From: Sinorhizobium kostiense
GTDB taxonomy: Bacteria > Pseudomonadota > Alphaproteobacteria > Rhizobiales > Rhizobiaceae
DNA length: 64,000 bases
Reading direction: 5' to 3'
NCBI RefSeq assembly: GCF_017874595.1
Contig: NZ_JAGILA010000001.1
Span: forward strand, 620,001-684,000
Part shown: positions 37,914-47,032 of the stretch, piece by piece
Numbering within the stretch: the first letter of the stretch is position 1
Layout: each line of letters opens with the position of its first letter
Position numbers and translations under genes: made by a program
Notes under the pieces: generated by a model
The model's database searches: none
What the model saw: only the letters and a program-made list of their open reading frames with translations
What the model was told of the DNA's origin: nothing

Positions 37914-39527
37914 ATGTACCGCTTTATCCAAACCGTGCTGATGGCTCTGTTCCTCACAGTTGCAGCTACCCCGTGGGTCCGGGCGGAGGAGGGGCTGCGC
38001 GATCTGGTGAACGCACTCGGCGAGGCCAAGCTCTCCAACATGGACGAGCACATCGCGGCCCTCGCAAGGACCGGCGATCCCAAGGTCGTGCCCATTCTCG
38101 AGGCGCTCGGCGAGGGTAATCTCTATGCGCGCAAGGCAGATGGCCAGGTGTTCCTCACGGATGGGACCGGTTCGAAGCTGGCGCTCACCGATCCTGTTTC
38201 CGGCGACAGCGCCGGCGAGGCGCCGAAGACGGCGCTCTCGAAAGTCAAGGTCAACAACAGCGTCCGCCGCGCGGTGCGCACCGCACTCGGCAGCCTGACG
38301 CTCTTGAGCCCCGACCGCGATGCCCGGCTCAAGGCCGCGAAATCGGTGCTGCAGTCGCCCGATGCCGACGCCCTCGATGCCGTCGAGAATGCACTTGCCG
38401 CCGAGAAGGATGCTGAGGTCCGCGCCTTGCTCGAACAGGCACGCGCCACGTCGCTCCTTGTTTCCGATCGGCCGGTCGAGGAGAAGAGGCAGGCGATTCG
38501 GATGATGAAGCAACGGGGCGGCCGCGACGCACTCCCCGTCCTCTCATCCGCCCTTGGCTCCGCAGACGAGGCCCTGAAGCCGGATATCGAGGCGGCCCTT
38601 GCCAACATCGAGCAGACGCAGGCGCTCTGGGCTGCCGGCCAGAACGTCTGGTACGGCCTCTCGCTCGGTTCGGTGCTCCTGCTCGCCGCGATCGGTCTTG
38701 CGATCACCTTCGGCGTCATGGGCATCATCAACATGGCCCACGGTGAGATGGTGATGCTCGGCGCCTACACGACCTTCCTCGTCCAGGAGGTCGTACGCAA
38801 CTCCTATCCCGGGCTCTTCGACTGGTCGCTGGCGATCGCGCTGCCGCTCGCCTTTCTCGTCACCGGCGCCGTTGGCTTCGCGATCGAGCGCGGTGTCATC
38901 CGCTTCCTTTACGGCCGTCCCCTCGAGACGCTGCTTGCCACCTGGGGCATTTCGCTGATCTTGCAGCAATCGGTGCGCACAATCTTCGGGCCGACCAATC
39001 GGGAGGTTGGCAATCCTTCCTGGATGTCCGGCGCCTTCGAGCTCGGCGGACTTACGATCACCTGGAACCGCCTGTGGATCATCCTCTTCGCGCTCGCCGT
39101 GTTTGCCGCGTTGCTTTTCCTCCTGAAGAAGACCCGGATGGGCCTGCAGATGCGCGCGGTGACGCAGAACCGGCGCATGGCATCATCCATGGGCATCCGC
39201 ACTCCATGGATCGACGCGCTTACATTTGCGCTCGGCTCCGGCATTGCCGGCATGGCGGGCGTCGCGCTCTCGCAAATCGACAATGTCTCGCCGAATCTCG
39301 GCCAGGGCTACATCATCGACAGCTTCATGGTCGTCGTCTTCGGCGGCGTCGGCAATCTCTGGGGCACGCTTGTCGGCGCCTTTTCGCTCGGCATCCTCAA
39401 CAAGTTCCTGGAGCCCTATGCCGGCGCCGTGCTCGGCAAGATCCTCGTGCTCGTGCTGATCATCCTCTTCATCCAGAAGCGGCCGCGCGGGCTCTTCGCA
39501 CTCAAGGGCCGGGCGGTGGAAGCATGA
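37914..39527 (+). CDS. urtB: Urea ABC transporter permease UrtB
   Basis: 537 aa. A signal-like hydrophobic start (residues 1-23) is followed by an Ala-rich helical periplasmic extension to about residue 240, a known feature of UrtB proteins. The LivH-type permease then begins (VWYGLSLGSVLLLAAIGLAI; FGVMGIINMAHGEMVMLGAY), with the ATPase-contact region (RMGLQMRAVTQNRRMASSMG) and FMVVVFGGVGNLWGTLVGA. It pairs with UrtC. Its stop overlaps the urtC ATG. Confidence 0.94.
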   Translation: MYRFIQTVLMALFLTVAATPWVRAEEGLRDLVNALGEAKLSNMDEHIAALARTGDPKVVPILEALGEGNLYARKADGQVFLTDGTGSKLALTDPVSGDSAGEAPKTALSKVKVNNSVRRAVRTALGSLTLLSPDRDARLKAAKSVLQSPDADALDAVENALAAEKDAEVRALLEQARATSLLVSDRPVEEKRQAIRMMKQRGGRDALPVLSSALGSADEALKPDIEAALANIEQTQALWAAGQNVWYGLSLGSVLLLAAIGLAITFGVMGIINMAHGEMVMLGAYTTFLVQEVVRNSYPGLFDWSLAIALPLAFLVTGAVGFAIERGVIRFLYGRPLETLLATWGISLILQQSVRTIFGPTNREVGNPSWMSGAFELGGLTITWNRLWIILFALAVFAALLFLLKKTRMGLQMRAVTQNRRMASSMGIRTPWIDALTFALGSGIAGMAGVALSQIDNVSPNLGQGYIIDSFMVVVFGGVGNLWGTLVGAFSLGILNKFLEPYAGAVLGKILVLVLIILFIQKRPRGLFALKGRAVEA

Positions 39528-40687
39528 TCACCTCGTTTCTCGTGAAATCGCTGGACCGCACGATCATCACCGCCGTAGCGATCCTCCTGGGACTCGCCGC
39601 TCTCGTGCCGGCGCTCAATCTCATGACCGCGCCGGACCATCCATTGCATGTGCCGACCTACCTCGTCTCGCTTTTCGGCAAGTACCTAACCTATGCGCTC
39701 CTGGCACTGGCGCTCGATCTCGTCTGGGGCTTCTGCGGCATTCTCTCGCTCGGCCACGCGGCCTTTTTCGCGCTTGGCGGCTATGCCATGGGCATGTACC
39801 TCATGCGCCAGATCGGCGCTCGCGGCTCCTATGGCAATCCGCTGCTGCCGGATTTCATGGTGTTCCTCAACTGGAAGGAACTGCCCTGGTTCTGGTACGG
39901 CTTCGACATGTTCTGGTTCGCGGCGCTGATGGTCGTACTCGTCCCGGGCCTCATCGCCTTCGTCTTCGGTTGGTTCGCCTTCCGCTCGCGCGTCAACGGC
40001 GTTTATCTTTCGATCATCACCCAGGCGATGACCTATGCGCTGCTTCTCGCCTTCTTCAGGAACGACATGGGGTTCGGCGGCAATAACGGGCTCACGGATT
40101 TCAAGGACATTCTCGGCTTCAATATCCAGGCGGACGGCACCCGCGCCGCGCTCTTTGCTGCTTCTGCCCTGGCGCTTGCCGTCTCACTCGTCATCACCTC
40201 CGGCATCGTGCGCTCGAAATTCGGCAAGGTACTGGTGGCGCTGCGCGATGCGGAAAGCCGGACCCGGTTCCTCGGCTACCGGGTGGAGCACATGAAACTC
40301 TTCGCCTTCACCGTCTCGGCAATGATGGCGGGCGTTGCCGGCGCCCTTTACGTGCCGCAGGTCGGCATCATCAATCCCGGCGAATTCGACCCCGGCAACT
40401 CGATCGAGGTCGTCATCTGGACGGCTGTCGGCGGCCGCGGCACGCTGATCGGCCCGATCATCGGCGCTGTCCTCGTCAACGGCGGAAAGAGCATCTTCAC
40501 GGCCGCCTTCCCGGAATTCTGGCTCTTTGCCCTCGGCGGGCTCTTCGTGCTGGTGACCCTGTTCCTGCCAAAAGGCGTGGTCGGCACGCTCCAGCAGCAT
40601 CTTGCCCGGCGAAGGGCCAATCGCGAGGCGGCCCGGAAGAACGGTGAAGCAGAGTTTGCGGCCGCCGAACCGATGGCGGCGGAGTGA
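39524..40687 (+). CDS. urtC: Urea ABC transporter permease UrtC
   Basis: 387 aa from ATG 39524, which overlaps the urtB stop (ATGA); the longer ORF upstream lies in another frame of urtB. LivM-type permease: LVWGFCGILSLGHAAFFALG, RVNGVYLSIITQAMTYALLL, SKFGKVLVALRDAESRTRFL and WTAVGGRGTLIGPIIGAVLV. It ends in a charged cytoplasmic tail (RRRANREAARKNGEAE). Confidence 0.94.
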   Translation: MITSFLVKSLDRTIITAVAILLGLAALVPALNLMTAPDHPLHVPTYLVSLFGKYLTYALLALALDLVWGFCGILSLGHAAFFALGGYAMGMYLMRQIGARGSYGNPLLPDFMVFLNWKELPWFWYGFDMFWFAALMVVLVPGLIAFVFGWFAFRSRVNGVYLSIITQAMTYALLLAFFRNDMGFGGNNGLTDFKDILGFNIQADGTRAALFAASALALAVSLVITSGIVRSKFGKVLVALRDAESRTRFLGYRVEHMKLFAFTVSAMMAGVAGALYVPQVGIINPGEFDPGNSIEVVIWTAVGGRGTLIGPIIGAVLVNGGKSIFTAAFPEFWLFALGGLFVLVTLFLPKGVVGTLQQHLARRRANREAARKNGEAEFAAAEPMAAE

Positions 40688-40692
40688 TCGCG

Positions 40693-41445
40693 ATGACCGA
40701 GAAGAAACCCAGGAGCCTCCTCTATCTCGACGGCGTGTCCGTCTCCTTCGACGGCTTCAAAGCGCTGAATTCGCTTTCCTTCGTCGTCGAACCGGGAGAG
40801 TTGCGCGCGATCATCGGCCCGAACGGCGCCGGCAAGACAACGATGATGGATATCATCACTGGCAAGACACGGCCTGACGAAGGCGATGTCTTCTTCAAAG
40901 GCGACATAGATCTTACGAAGAAGGACGAGGCCGAGATCGCGCAGCTCGGCATCGGCCGCAAGTTCCAAAAACCGACGGTGTTCGAGAGCCATACGGTCTG
41001 GGACAATCTCGAACTGGCGCTGAACCGCAGCCGTGGTGTCTTCGCCACCCTCTTCTACCGTCTCACTCGCGAGGACAAGGCCCGCATCGAGGAAATCCTT
41101 TCGACCGTGCGGCTGACGGCGCGCCGCGACGATTTCGCCGCCGATCTCTCGCACGGGCAGAAGCAATGGCTGGAGATCGGCATGCTGCTCGCGCAGGAGC
41201 CGGAGCTGCTGCTCGTCGATGAGCCGGTCGCCGGCATGACGGATGCGGAGACGGCGGAAACGGCTGTCCTCCTGAAAGAGATCGCCAAGACGCGATCCGT
41301 GGTCGTCGTCGAACACGACATGGGCTTCATCCGCGATTTGGGCGTCAAGGTCACCTGCCTCGCAGAAGGCTCGGTGCTCGCGGAAGGTTCGATTGATTTC
41401 GTCAGCAATGATGCGAAGGTGATCGAGAACTATCTCGGCCGTTGA
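40693..41445 (+). CDS. urtD: Urea ABC transporter ATPase UrtD
   Basis: 250 aa from ATG 40693 (GGAG 8 nt upstream); a GTG at 40684 overlapping the urtC stop is an alternative start. LivG-type ATPase: Walker A GPNGAGKT, GRKFQKPTVFE, signature LSHGQKQWLEIG (the LSHGQ form is typical of UrtD) and Walker B LLLVDEPVAGMT. It energises UrtBC with UrtE. Confidence 0.94.
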   Translation: MTEKKPRSLLYLDGVSVSFDGFKALNSLSFVVEPGELRAIIGPNGAGKTTMMDIITGKTRPDEGDVFFKGDIDLTKKDEAEIAQLGIGRKFQKPTVFESHTVWDNLELALNRSRGVFATLFYRLTREDKARIEEILSTVRLTARRDDFAADLSHGQKQWLEIGMLLAQEPELLLVDEPVAGMTDAETAETAVLLKEIAKTRSVVVVEHDMGFIRDLGVKVTCLAEGSVLAEGSIDFVSNDAKVIENYLGR

Positions 41446-41465
41446 GCGGGAGGATTTCAAAAGCG

Positions 41466-42161
41466 ATGTTGAAGGTCGAGAACGTCAACCTGCATTACGG
41501 CGCCGCCCAGGCGCTGCGCAACGTCTCCTTCAAGGCGGAGATGGGCAAGATCACCTGCGTGCTCGGGCGCAACGGCGTCGGCAAGTCGAGCTTGCTTCGG
41601 GCGATCACCGGCCAACATCCGGTGAGTTCCGGCGCGATTTCCTTCAATGGCACGGCGATCGGCGGCATGGCGCCCTTCCGCCGCGCCAAGCTGGGCGTCG
41701 GCTATGTGCCTCAAGGCCGCGAGATCTTTCCCCTGCTGACCGTGAAGGAAAATCTGGAGACCGGCTATGCGCCGCTGAAGCGGGCCGAGCGCTCGATCCC
41801 CGAGGATATCTTTAGCCTCTTTCCGGTGCTGCAGACGATGCTCGGCCGCCGTGGCGGGGATCTTTCCGGCGGACAGCAGCAGCAGTTGGCGATCGCCCGT
41901 GCACTCGTCACCCGACCGAAGATCCTCGTCCTTGACGAGCCGACCGAAGGCATCCAGCCATCGATCATCAAGGATATCGGCCGGGCGATCAGATATCTGA
42001 AGGAATCGACCGGCATGGCGATCCTGCTCGTTGAGCAATATCTTGATTTCTGTCGCGAGCTCGCCGACCAGGTTTACATCATGGACCGCGGCGCCTTCGT
42101 CCACGAGGGGCCGGCGGAGACGCTGGACACGCCGGAAGCCCGCCGCCATCTCACCGTCTAG
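41466..42161 (+). CDS. urtE: Urea ABC transporter ATPase UrtE
   Basis: 231 aa from ATG 41466 with GGGAGGA upstream. LivF-type ATPase: Walker A GRNGVGKS, GYVPQGREIFPLLTVKENLE, signature LSGGQQQQLAIARAL and Walker B ILVLDEPTEGIQPSI. Last gene of urtABCDE, 20 bp after urtD. The following 219-bp gap (42162-42380) has no gene I can support; a short open frame from TTG 42247 to the next start has no ribosome site. Confidence 0.94.
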   Translation: MLKVENVNLHYGAAQALRNVSFKAEMGKITCVLGRNGVGKSSLLRAITGQHPVSSGAISFNGTAIGGMAPFRRAKLGVGYVPQGREIFPLLTVKENLETGYAPLKRAERSIPEDIFSLFPVLQTMLGRRGGDLSGGQQQQLAIARALVTRPKILVLDEPTEGIQPSIIKDIGRAIRYLKESTGMAILLVEQYLDFCRELADQVYIMDRGAFVHEGPAETLDTPEARRHLTV

Positions 42162-42380
42162 CCGTTTTCCACAGTCAGGGATTCGACTGAAGTATCAGTA
42201 GGTTGTGCCGCCGGCTGCATTGTCGTGCAGTAGCGGGAGCATTCAATTGGCCGAATGGGTTTGCGCCGGGCTCGGCTTTGAACCATACTGCGCACGCTTT
42301 GTGAAGCAGCATTACAATCCGTTATCGCTGACAGAATTGGCCATTCGCGTTTCCGGCCTGCCCCACTGGAGGAGACACAA

Positions 42381-42773
42381 ATGACAAATTTCCTGCCTGA
42401 GCTTTACGAAGGGCATGCCCCGATCACGCTTCAGACGCTCTTCAGGGACGCGCTCGAAGCCTATGAGGATTGGGGGGAAGGGATGCCCGAACCGATCGTT
42501 TCCTTTGAGGGCAAGGTCCTTCCGATCAGCGCCGTCTTTGAGTGGATGAAACCCTGCACCGACATCATGCCAGCCAACATGATCGGCATCGTCACCGACC
42601 GGCTGACGAAGCCCTGGAGCGGCTCCGGTCCGCTCGATAAGATGACCTTCTCCACCGCGGCTCGCGTCATGTCCGTTCTTGTGCGGCGCCGGCTGATCCG
42701 CTTCGGCCGCGGCTCGATCGAAGCTTTCGTCCAGCGCTTCAATCCGGCCCAGAGACCCGGCCACGACGGTTGA
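42381..42773 (+). CDS. Conserved-looking 130-aa protein of unknown function
   Basis: 130 aa, start ATG 42381 with CTGGAGGAG upstream, a strong site. No family recognised. Sequence is acidic at the N terminus (LPELYEGHAPITLQTLFRDA) and basic at the C terminus, without signal peptide or membrane helix. The stretch TAARVMSVLVRRRLIRFGRG could be a short winged-helix-like segment. It follows urtE on the same strand after 219 bp, so it may or may not belong to the urea operon. Confidence 0.65.
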   Translation: MTNFLPELYEGHAPITLQTLFRDALEAYEDWGEGMPEPIVSFEGKVLPISAVFEWMKPCTDIMPANMIGIVTDRLTKPWSGSGPLDKMTFSTAARVMSVLVRRRLIRFGRGSIEAFVQRFNPAQRPGHDG

Positions 42774-42789
42774 GCGATAGCAGCGGCCT

Positions 42790-42871
42790 TACTGCATGTC
42801 TCCCTGAATCGACCTCGATTCAAGGTCAAAGGCATGCAGTAATCAAAGTGCGACAGCGCCTTTGCGCGTCC
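42790..42871. repeat. Rhizobial intergenic palindromic repeat, copy 2
   Basis: The outer arms ACTGCATG (42791-42798) and CATGCAGT (42833-42840) are perfect. The inner stem TGAATCG-ACCT-CGATTCA lies at 42805-42822, and the tail ACAGCG...TTTGCGCGTC matches copy 1 at 20930-21032. The second hairpin of copy 1 is truncated here after GCGCGTCC. Confidence 0.8.
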
Positions 42872-42937
42872 AAATGAATATCGACCATCCCTCCTTGCGT
42901 TCAACCCCCTGTCACAAAAGCGCGATAGGCGGAGCGG

Positions 42938-43921
42938 ATGGTGACCTTGCAACAGATAGCCTTTCAAGCCGGCTGCTCGCTGGCGACGGTTTCGCGCGTC
43001 CTCAAGGGCCAAGGGCCTGTCAGTGGCGAAATGGTGCGTCGGGTGCGCCGCGCCGCGGCCGAGCTCGGTTACAGGTCACCGCCACCGGCAGGTGCCGGCG
43101 CGCGCCACCGTCCGGTTGTCGGTGTGCTGGTGCCAAGCGTCACAAATCCCGTCTTCGCCGCATCGCTTGCGGGTATCCAGCATCGCATGCAGGCTGCGAA
43201 GCATGGCGTCCTGATCGCGCAGTCGAACTACGATCCGGCATTGGAAGCACCCTCGGTCGCCGCGCTCCTGGAGCAGCGCCCGACGGGGTTGATCCTGACG
43301 CTCTGCAACGCTGAGACCAGCGGGGCGCTATCGGCGGCGCTGCCGCCGACGATCCTGCTCAACAACCGCCCCGTACCGCGCTTTCCCGCCGCCGTGACTG
43401 TCGACAACCACCGCGCCGGCTATGAGATCACGCGTCATGTGCTCGCCCACGGGCACCGTCTGATCCTCTTCGTCTCCGGGCATTTCGCTTCCTCCGACCG
43501 TGCGCGCCTCAGATACCAGGGCTATTGCGCGGCTATGGAGGAGGCGGGGCATCAGCCGCTCCCGGCAATGGAGATCCCATTCCTCGACGGTTACGAACAC
43601 CTGGATCTCTCCGGCGTGGTGGTAGGCAGGCGTCCGACGGCGATCATTGCCTCCAACGACCTCTTGGCGGTGGGCGTCATCGCCGCTCTTCGCAGAGAGG
43701 GTCTGGCGGTCCCGGGTGATGTCTCGGTCGCCGGCTTCGATGGAATCGCCATTGGCCGCCTGATGAGCCCGTCGCTAACGACCATGGCGATGCCAGACGG
43801 CGACATGGGCATCGCAGCGGCCGCGATGCTACTCGACATTGCCCAACACGCGAGCGCATGCCGGCATCTCTGCCTCGACCACCGGCTTTATTCGGGCGAG
43901 ACGGTTCGGATGTTGAACTGA
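42938..43921 (+). CDS. LacI-family transcriptional regulator
   Basis: 327 aa. The HTH is at the very start (LQQIAFQAGCSLATVSRVLK), then the hinge, then a PurR/GntR-like sensor domain (VVGVLVPSVTNPVFAASLAG; PTAIIASNDLLAVGVIAALR; VSVAGFDGIAIGRLMSPSLT). Start ATG 42938 has GGCGGAG upstream. It converges with the ABC operon to its right, whose last gene ends 78 bp away, and may control it, although it lies at the operon's 3' end. No palindrome was identified at its own promoter. Confidence 0.9.
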   Translation: MVTLQQIAFQAGCSLATVSRVLKGQGPVSGEMVRRVRRAAAELGYRSPPPAGAGARHRPVVGVLVPSVTNPVFAASLAGIQHRMQAAKHGVLIAQSNYDPALEAPSVAALLEQRPTGLILTLCNAETSGALSAALPPTILLNNRPVPRFPAAVTVDNHRAGYEITRHVLAHGHRLILFVSGHFASSDRARLRYQGYCAAMEEAGHQPLPAMEIPFLDGYEHLDLSGVVVGRRPTAIIASNDLLAVGVIAALRREGLAVPGDVSVAGFDGIAIGRLMSPSLTTMAMPDGDMGIAAAAMLLDIAQHASACRHLCLDHRLYSGETVRMLN

Positions 43922-43998
43922 AATTCAGTCGCCGCAGGTGTCGCGCGTTTTGTGATTTGCCCTTCACCCTGCGGGACGAGGCCCATCCGCGAGAGTTG

Positions 43999-45264
43999 TC
44001 AGCTCCGCGGCAGCAGGCTTTCCACCTCGGCAGCTGCGTCGTCCAGGGCTTCCTCAGGCGTTGCAGACTGCTCGACGACGCGTGACAGGTTCTCGACGAT
44101 CGACTGGGTGACCTTGACGCCGTTGGTGCCGGGGACGGCGTACCAGGGAATCATGCGCGGCATCTGCTCGAGACCGGCGCGGAAGAGTGGGTTCTCCTCG
44201 TAGAAATTGGCGAGATATTCCGGCGACTTCGCCGCGAGCTCGTTGTTGGGCACGTATCCCGTGCCGGGAACGACGACCGAGGCGCCATAGGGGCCGGCGG
44301 CAAACTTCGCGAACTTCCAGGCCGCTTCCTGCTTTTCCGCGTCACGGGTCAGGATCACCGCGGCATTGCCGCCGGTCGGCAGCTTGCCGTTGACCGGGTC
44401 GATCAGCGGGATCGGCGCGGTGCGCAGGTCGAACTTGCCGCCGACATTCTTGATCGTATTGCGGAGCGCGCCGGTCGTCTGGAAGGCGAAGCCGATCTTG
44501 CCCGCGACGAAGGCCTGTTCGCCCGCCTGCTTGGTGAGCACAGGCAGGCCGCCTTCCTTGACCATGCGGTCCAGCACTTGGATTGCCTTGCGGCCCTCCG
44601 GGCCGTTGAAGGTGACCTTGGACTCGTCCTCATTCAACATGCGGCCGCCGGCGCCGAAGAGCAGCGCCGAGAACATCCAGTCGTCGCCTTGCCAGCGGAA
44701 GTCGATGCCCTCATTGCCGTTGCCGAGCGCCTTGATCTTGCCGCCGAGCGCAATCACCTCGTCCCAGGTCTTCGGCGGCTTTTCGGGATCGCCGCCGGCC
44801 TGGCGCACGAGGTCGGCATTGTAATACATGATGGGGTTCGAGGTTGCGAAGGCGAGGCCCACCTGCCTGCCGCTAACCTGGGCGAGCTTCAGGATGTTCT
44901 CCGAAAAGCCCTGCTCGGCCATGTTGCCGTCCTTCTCGATGAACGGTCCGAGATCGACCGGAATGTCGCGCTCGTCGAGCATGCGCAGCCGGTTGAGACC
45001 AATGAAGGTGATGTCCGGCATCTCGGTCGTGCCGGCCTGGCGCATGATCGTCTGGATGCCTTCCTCGTAGGTCGCGGAGGGATTGGCGAAGGCGATCCTG
45101 ATGTCCGGGTTTTCCTCCATGAACTTCTTCGAGATCGTCTCCATCACGTCCTTGAAGAAGCCGGGCATGGGATAATGCACCGTCAACATCGTTTCGGCCT
45201 TAGCCGGAACAGCAAGTGTCATCGATACCGCCGCGGCGGCGAGAAAATGCCTGAAATGTTTCAT
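43999..45264 (-). CDS. ABC transporter solute-binding protein (family 1, UgpB-like)
   Basis: 421 aa with a signal peptide ending about residue 23 (SMTLAVPAKA|E). Family 1 extracellular binding protein: TVHYPMPGFFKDVMETISKK, PDITFIGLNRLRMLDE, ATSNPIMYYNADLVRQAGGD, PPKTWDEVIALG and IGFAFQTTGALRN. The family covers sugars, polyols and glycerol-3-phosphate. The position as last gene of an operon that starts with a phosphodiesterase favours a phosphorylated or phosphodiester ligand, by inference only. Confidence 0.88.
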   Translation of the reverse strand: MKHFRHFLAAAAVSMTLAVPAKAETMLTVHYPMPGFFKDVMETISKKFMEENPDIRIAFANPSATYEEGIQTIMRQAGTTEMPDITFIGLNRLRMLDERDIPVDLGPFIEKDGNMAEQGFSENILKLAQVSGRQVGLAFATSNPIMYYNADLVRQAGGDPEKPPKTWDEVIALGGKIKALGNGNEGIDFRWQGDDWMFSALLFGAGGRMLNEDESKVTFNGPEGRKAIQVLDRMVKEGGLPVLTKQAGEQAFVAGKIGFAFQTTGALRNTIKNVGGKFDLRTAPIPLIDPVNGKLPTGGNAAVILTRDAEKQEAAWKFAKFAAGPYGASVVVPGTGYVPNNELAAKSPEYLANFYEENPLFRAGLEQMPRMIPWYAVPGTNGVKVTQSIVENLSRVVEQSATPEEALDDAAAEVESLLPRS

Positions 45265-45287
45265 GACGCTCTCCTGGTTTTAACCGG

Positions 45288-46124
45288 TCAGCCCTTGAGA
45301 CCGGTCATTGTGATGCCCTCGACGAAGCGTTTCTGCGCGATGAGGAACGCGGCGACGAGGGGAAGGGTGATGATCAGCGTGGCGGCCATCAGCGCGCCGT
45401 AATCGTCGCCGGCTTCCGCGGCGCGGAAATATAGGAGGCCGAGCGGCGGGGTGGCGAAATCCTGGTTGGAGACGACCACCAGCGGCCAGAACAGGTCGTT
45501 CCAGTGAGCCACTACCGAGAATATCGCGAAGGCGGTGATCGCCGGCCAGGCATTCGGCACGATGACTCGGGCGACGATGCCCGGCTCGGACATGCCGTCG
45601 AGGCGCGCGGCGTGGATCAGATCGTCGGGAATGGCGCGGAAGAACTGGAGGAACAGGAAGATCGCGAATACCGAGATGGAGAAAGGTGCGACGAGCGCCG
45701 TATAGCTGTTGAGCACCGAGAGCCGATCGAATGCCACATAGAGCGGCAGCGCCGTCGCGTGGATCGGCACCAAAAGACCAAGCATCACCAGCACCATCAT
45801 GGAGCGCGCGGCGCGGAACTTGAGTTTCGCCATGGCATAGGCGCAGGGAATGGCGACGACGACCTGGACAATGAAGATCAGCGCGCAGACGATGACGCCG
45901 TTCATAAGCAAGGTCGGCATGGAGACGCGCGATAGCGCCTTTGTGAAGTTCTCGGCAAAGGACCATTGCTCCGGGATCAGCGAGAGCGAAGAGGAAAAGA
46001 TCTCGCTCTGCGCTTTGCCGGCGGTCGAAATCATGAAGATGTAGGGCGCAAGGAATATGAGCGCGCCGAGCGAGAGGAGGCCAAATCGCAGGATCCGGCC
46101 GAAGGCGAGGCTGTGGGCAGTCAT
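45288..46124 (-). CDS. ABC transporter permease (UgpE/MalG type)
   Basis: 278 aa from ATG 46122-46124, overlapping the previous gene by 4 nt; a longer ORF lies in another frame of that gene. Six predicted helices with the CUT1 permease EAA loop (IHAARLDGMSEPGIVARVIV) and a MalG-type C terminus (RFVEGITMTGLKG). Forms the channel with the 46121-47032 product. Confidence 0.9.
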   Translation of the reverse strand: MTAHSLAFGRILRFGLLSLGALIFLAPYIFMISTAGKAQSEIFSSSLSLIPEQWSFAENFTKALSRVSMPTLLMNGVIVCALIFIVQVVVAIPCAYAMAKLKFRAARSMMVLVMLGLLVPIHATALPLYVAFDRLSVLNSYTALVAPFSISVFAIFLFLQFFRAIPDDLIHAARLDGMSEPGIVARVIVPNAWPAITAFAIFSVVAHWNDLFWPLVVVSNQDFATPPLGLLYFRAAEAGDDYGALMAATLIITLPLVAAFLIAQKRFVEGITMTGLKG

Positions 46125-47032
46125 GCGTAATGCACCTTGCGGTCGAGGACGCGGTATTGCAGGAACATCAGGACGACCAAGATTGCGAGGAAAACGACCG
46201 TCATCGCCGAGGCATAGCCGACCCGCAGATAGACGAAGCCCTCCTGGTAGATGGTGAAGAGAAGCACTTCGGAGGCCTTGTTCGGCCCGCCCTCGGTGAG
46301 CGTTTTCACCGTCTCGAAAACCTTGACGGAATTGATGATGCTGATCGTCGTGACGAAGAGCGTCGTCGGTCCGAGCATAGGCCAGGTGACGAGGCGGAAG
46401 CGGTCGAACCAGGACCTGGCGCCGTCGACTTCCGCCGCCGCATAGAGCTCGCGCGGAATGGCGGTGAGGCCGGCCAGGAACAGCACCATGTTGAAGCCGA
46501 CCGACTGCCAGATGCCGATGATCGAAAGCCCGTAAAGCACAGTGCCGGAGGCGCCGAGCCAGTTCGGTCCGGTGATGCCGAACTGGGCGAAGAATGTGTT
46601 TATCGGCCCGATCGTCGGATGGAAGAGGAACTGCCAGACCGTCGCCATGGCGACGAGCAGCGACGCAACCGGGAGAAAATAGACCGTGCGGAAGAAGGCG
46701 CGGGCGCGGGTCTCCGCCTCGATCAGCATCGCGATCGCGAGCGCCAGCACGATTGATACCGGCGTGACGATCGCCGTGTAGATGGCGGTATTTGAGAGCG
46801 AGCGACGGAAGGTGCGGTCGCTGATGAGCTCCGCATAGTTCTCGAAGCCGACGAAGCGGAAGCCGCCATAGCCGAGCTCGAAATCGGTGAAGCCGAGGAT
46901 GACGACGGCGAGCGTCGGCAAGAGGATGAAGAGGAACAGAAGCGTAATCGCCGGCGCGGCGAGCAGCCATGCGATCCGCGCCTCGCGCCGGCCGATCGAT
47001 GCGATCGGCATCTCCGCCGCAATGCTAGCCAT
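46121..47032 (-). CDS. ABC transporter permease (UgpA/MalF type)
   Basis: 303 aa. CUT1-family inner-membrane permease: WLLAAPAITLLFLFILLPTL as first helix and the EAA loop ELYAAAEVDGARSWFDRFRL. Overlaps the ATPase gene by 8 nt and the second permease by 4 nt, so the operon is tightly coupled. Confidence 0.9.
   Translation of the reverse strand: MASIAAEMPIASIGRREARIAWLLAAPAITLLFLFILLPTLAVVILGFTDFELGYGGFRFVGFENYAELISDRTFRRSLSNTAIYTAIVTPVSIVLALAIAMLIEAETRARAFFRTVYFLPVASLLVAMATVWQFLFHPTIGPINTFFAQFGITGPNWLGASGTVLYGLSIIGIWQSVGFNMVLFLAGLTAIPRELYAAAEVDGARSWFDRFRLVTWPMLGPTTLFVTTISIINSVKVFETVKTLTEGGPNKASEVLLFTIYQEGFVYLRVGYASAMTVVFLAILVVLMFLQYRVLDRKVHYA

Noticed and set aside
42247-42384. Short open frame from TTG ending on the start of the 130-aa gene
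   Set aside because: No ribosome site and no recognisable sequence; the overlap with the next ATG is probably chance.
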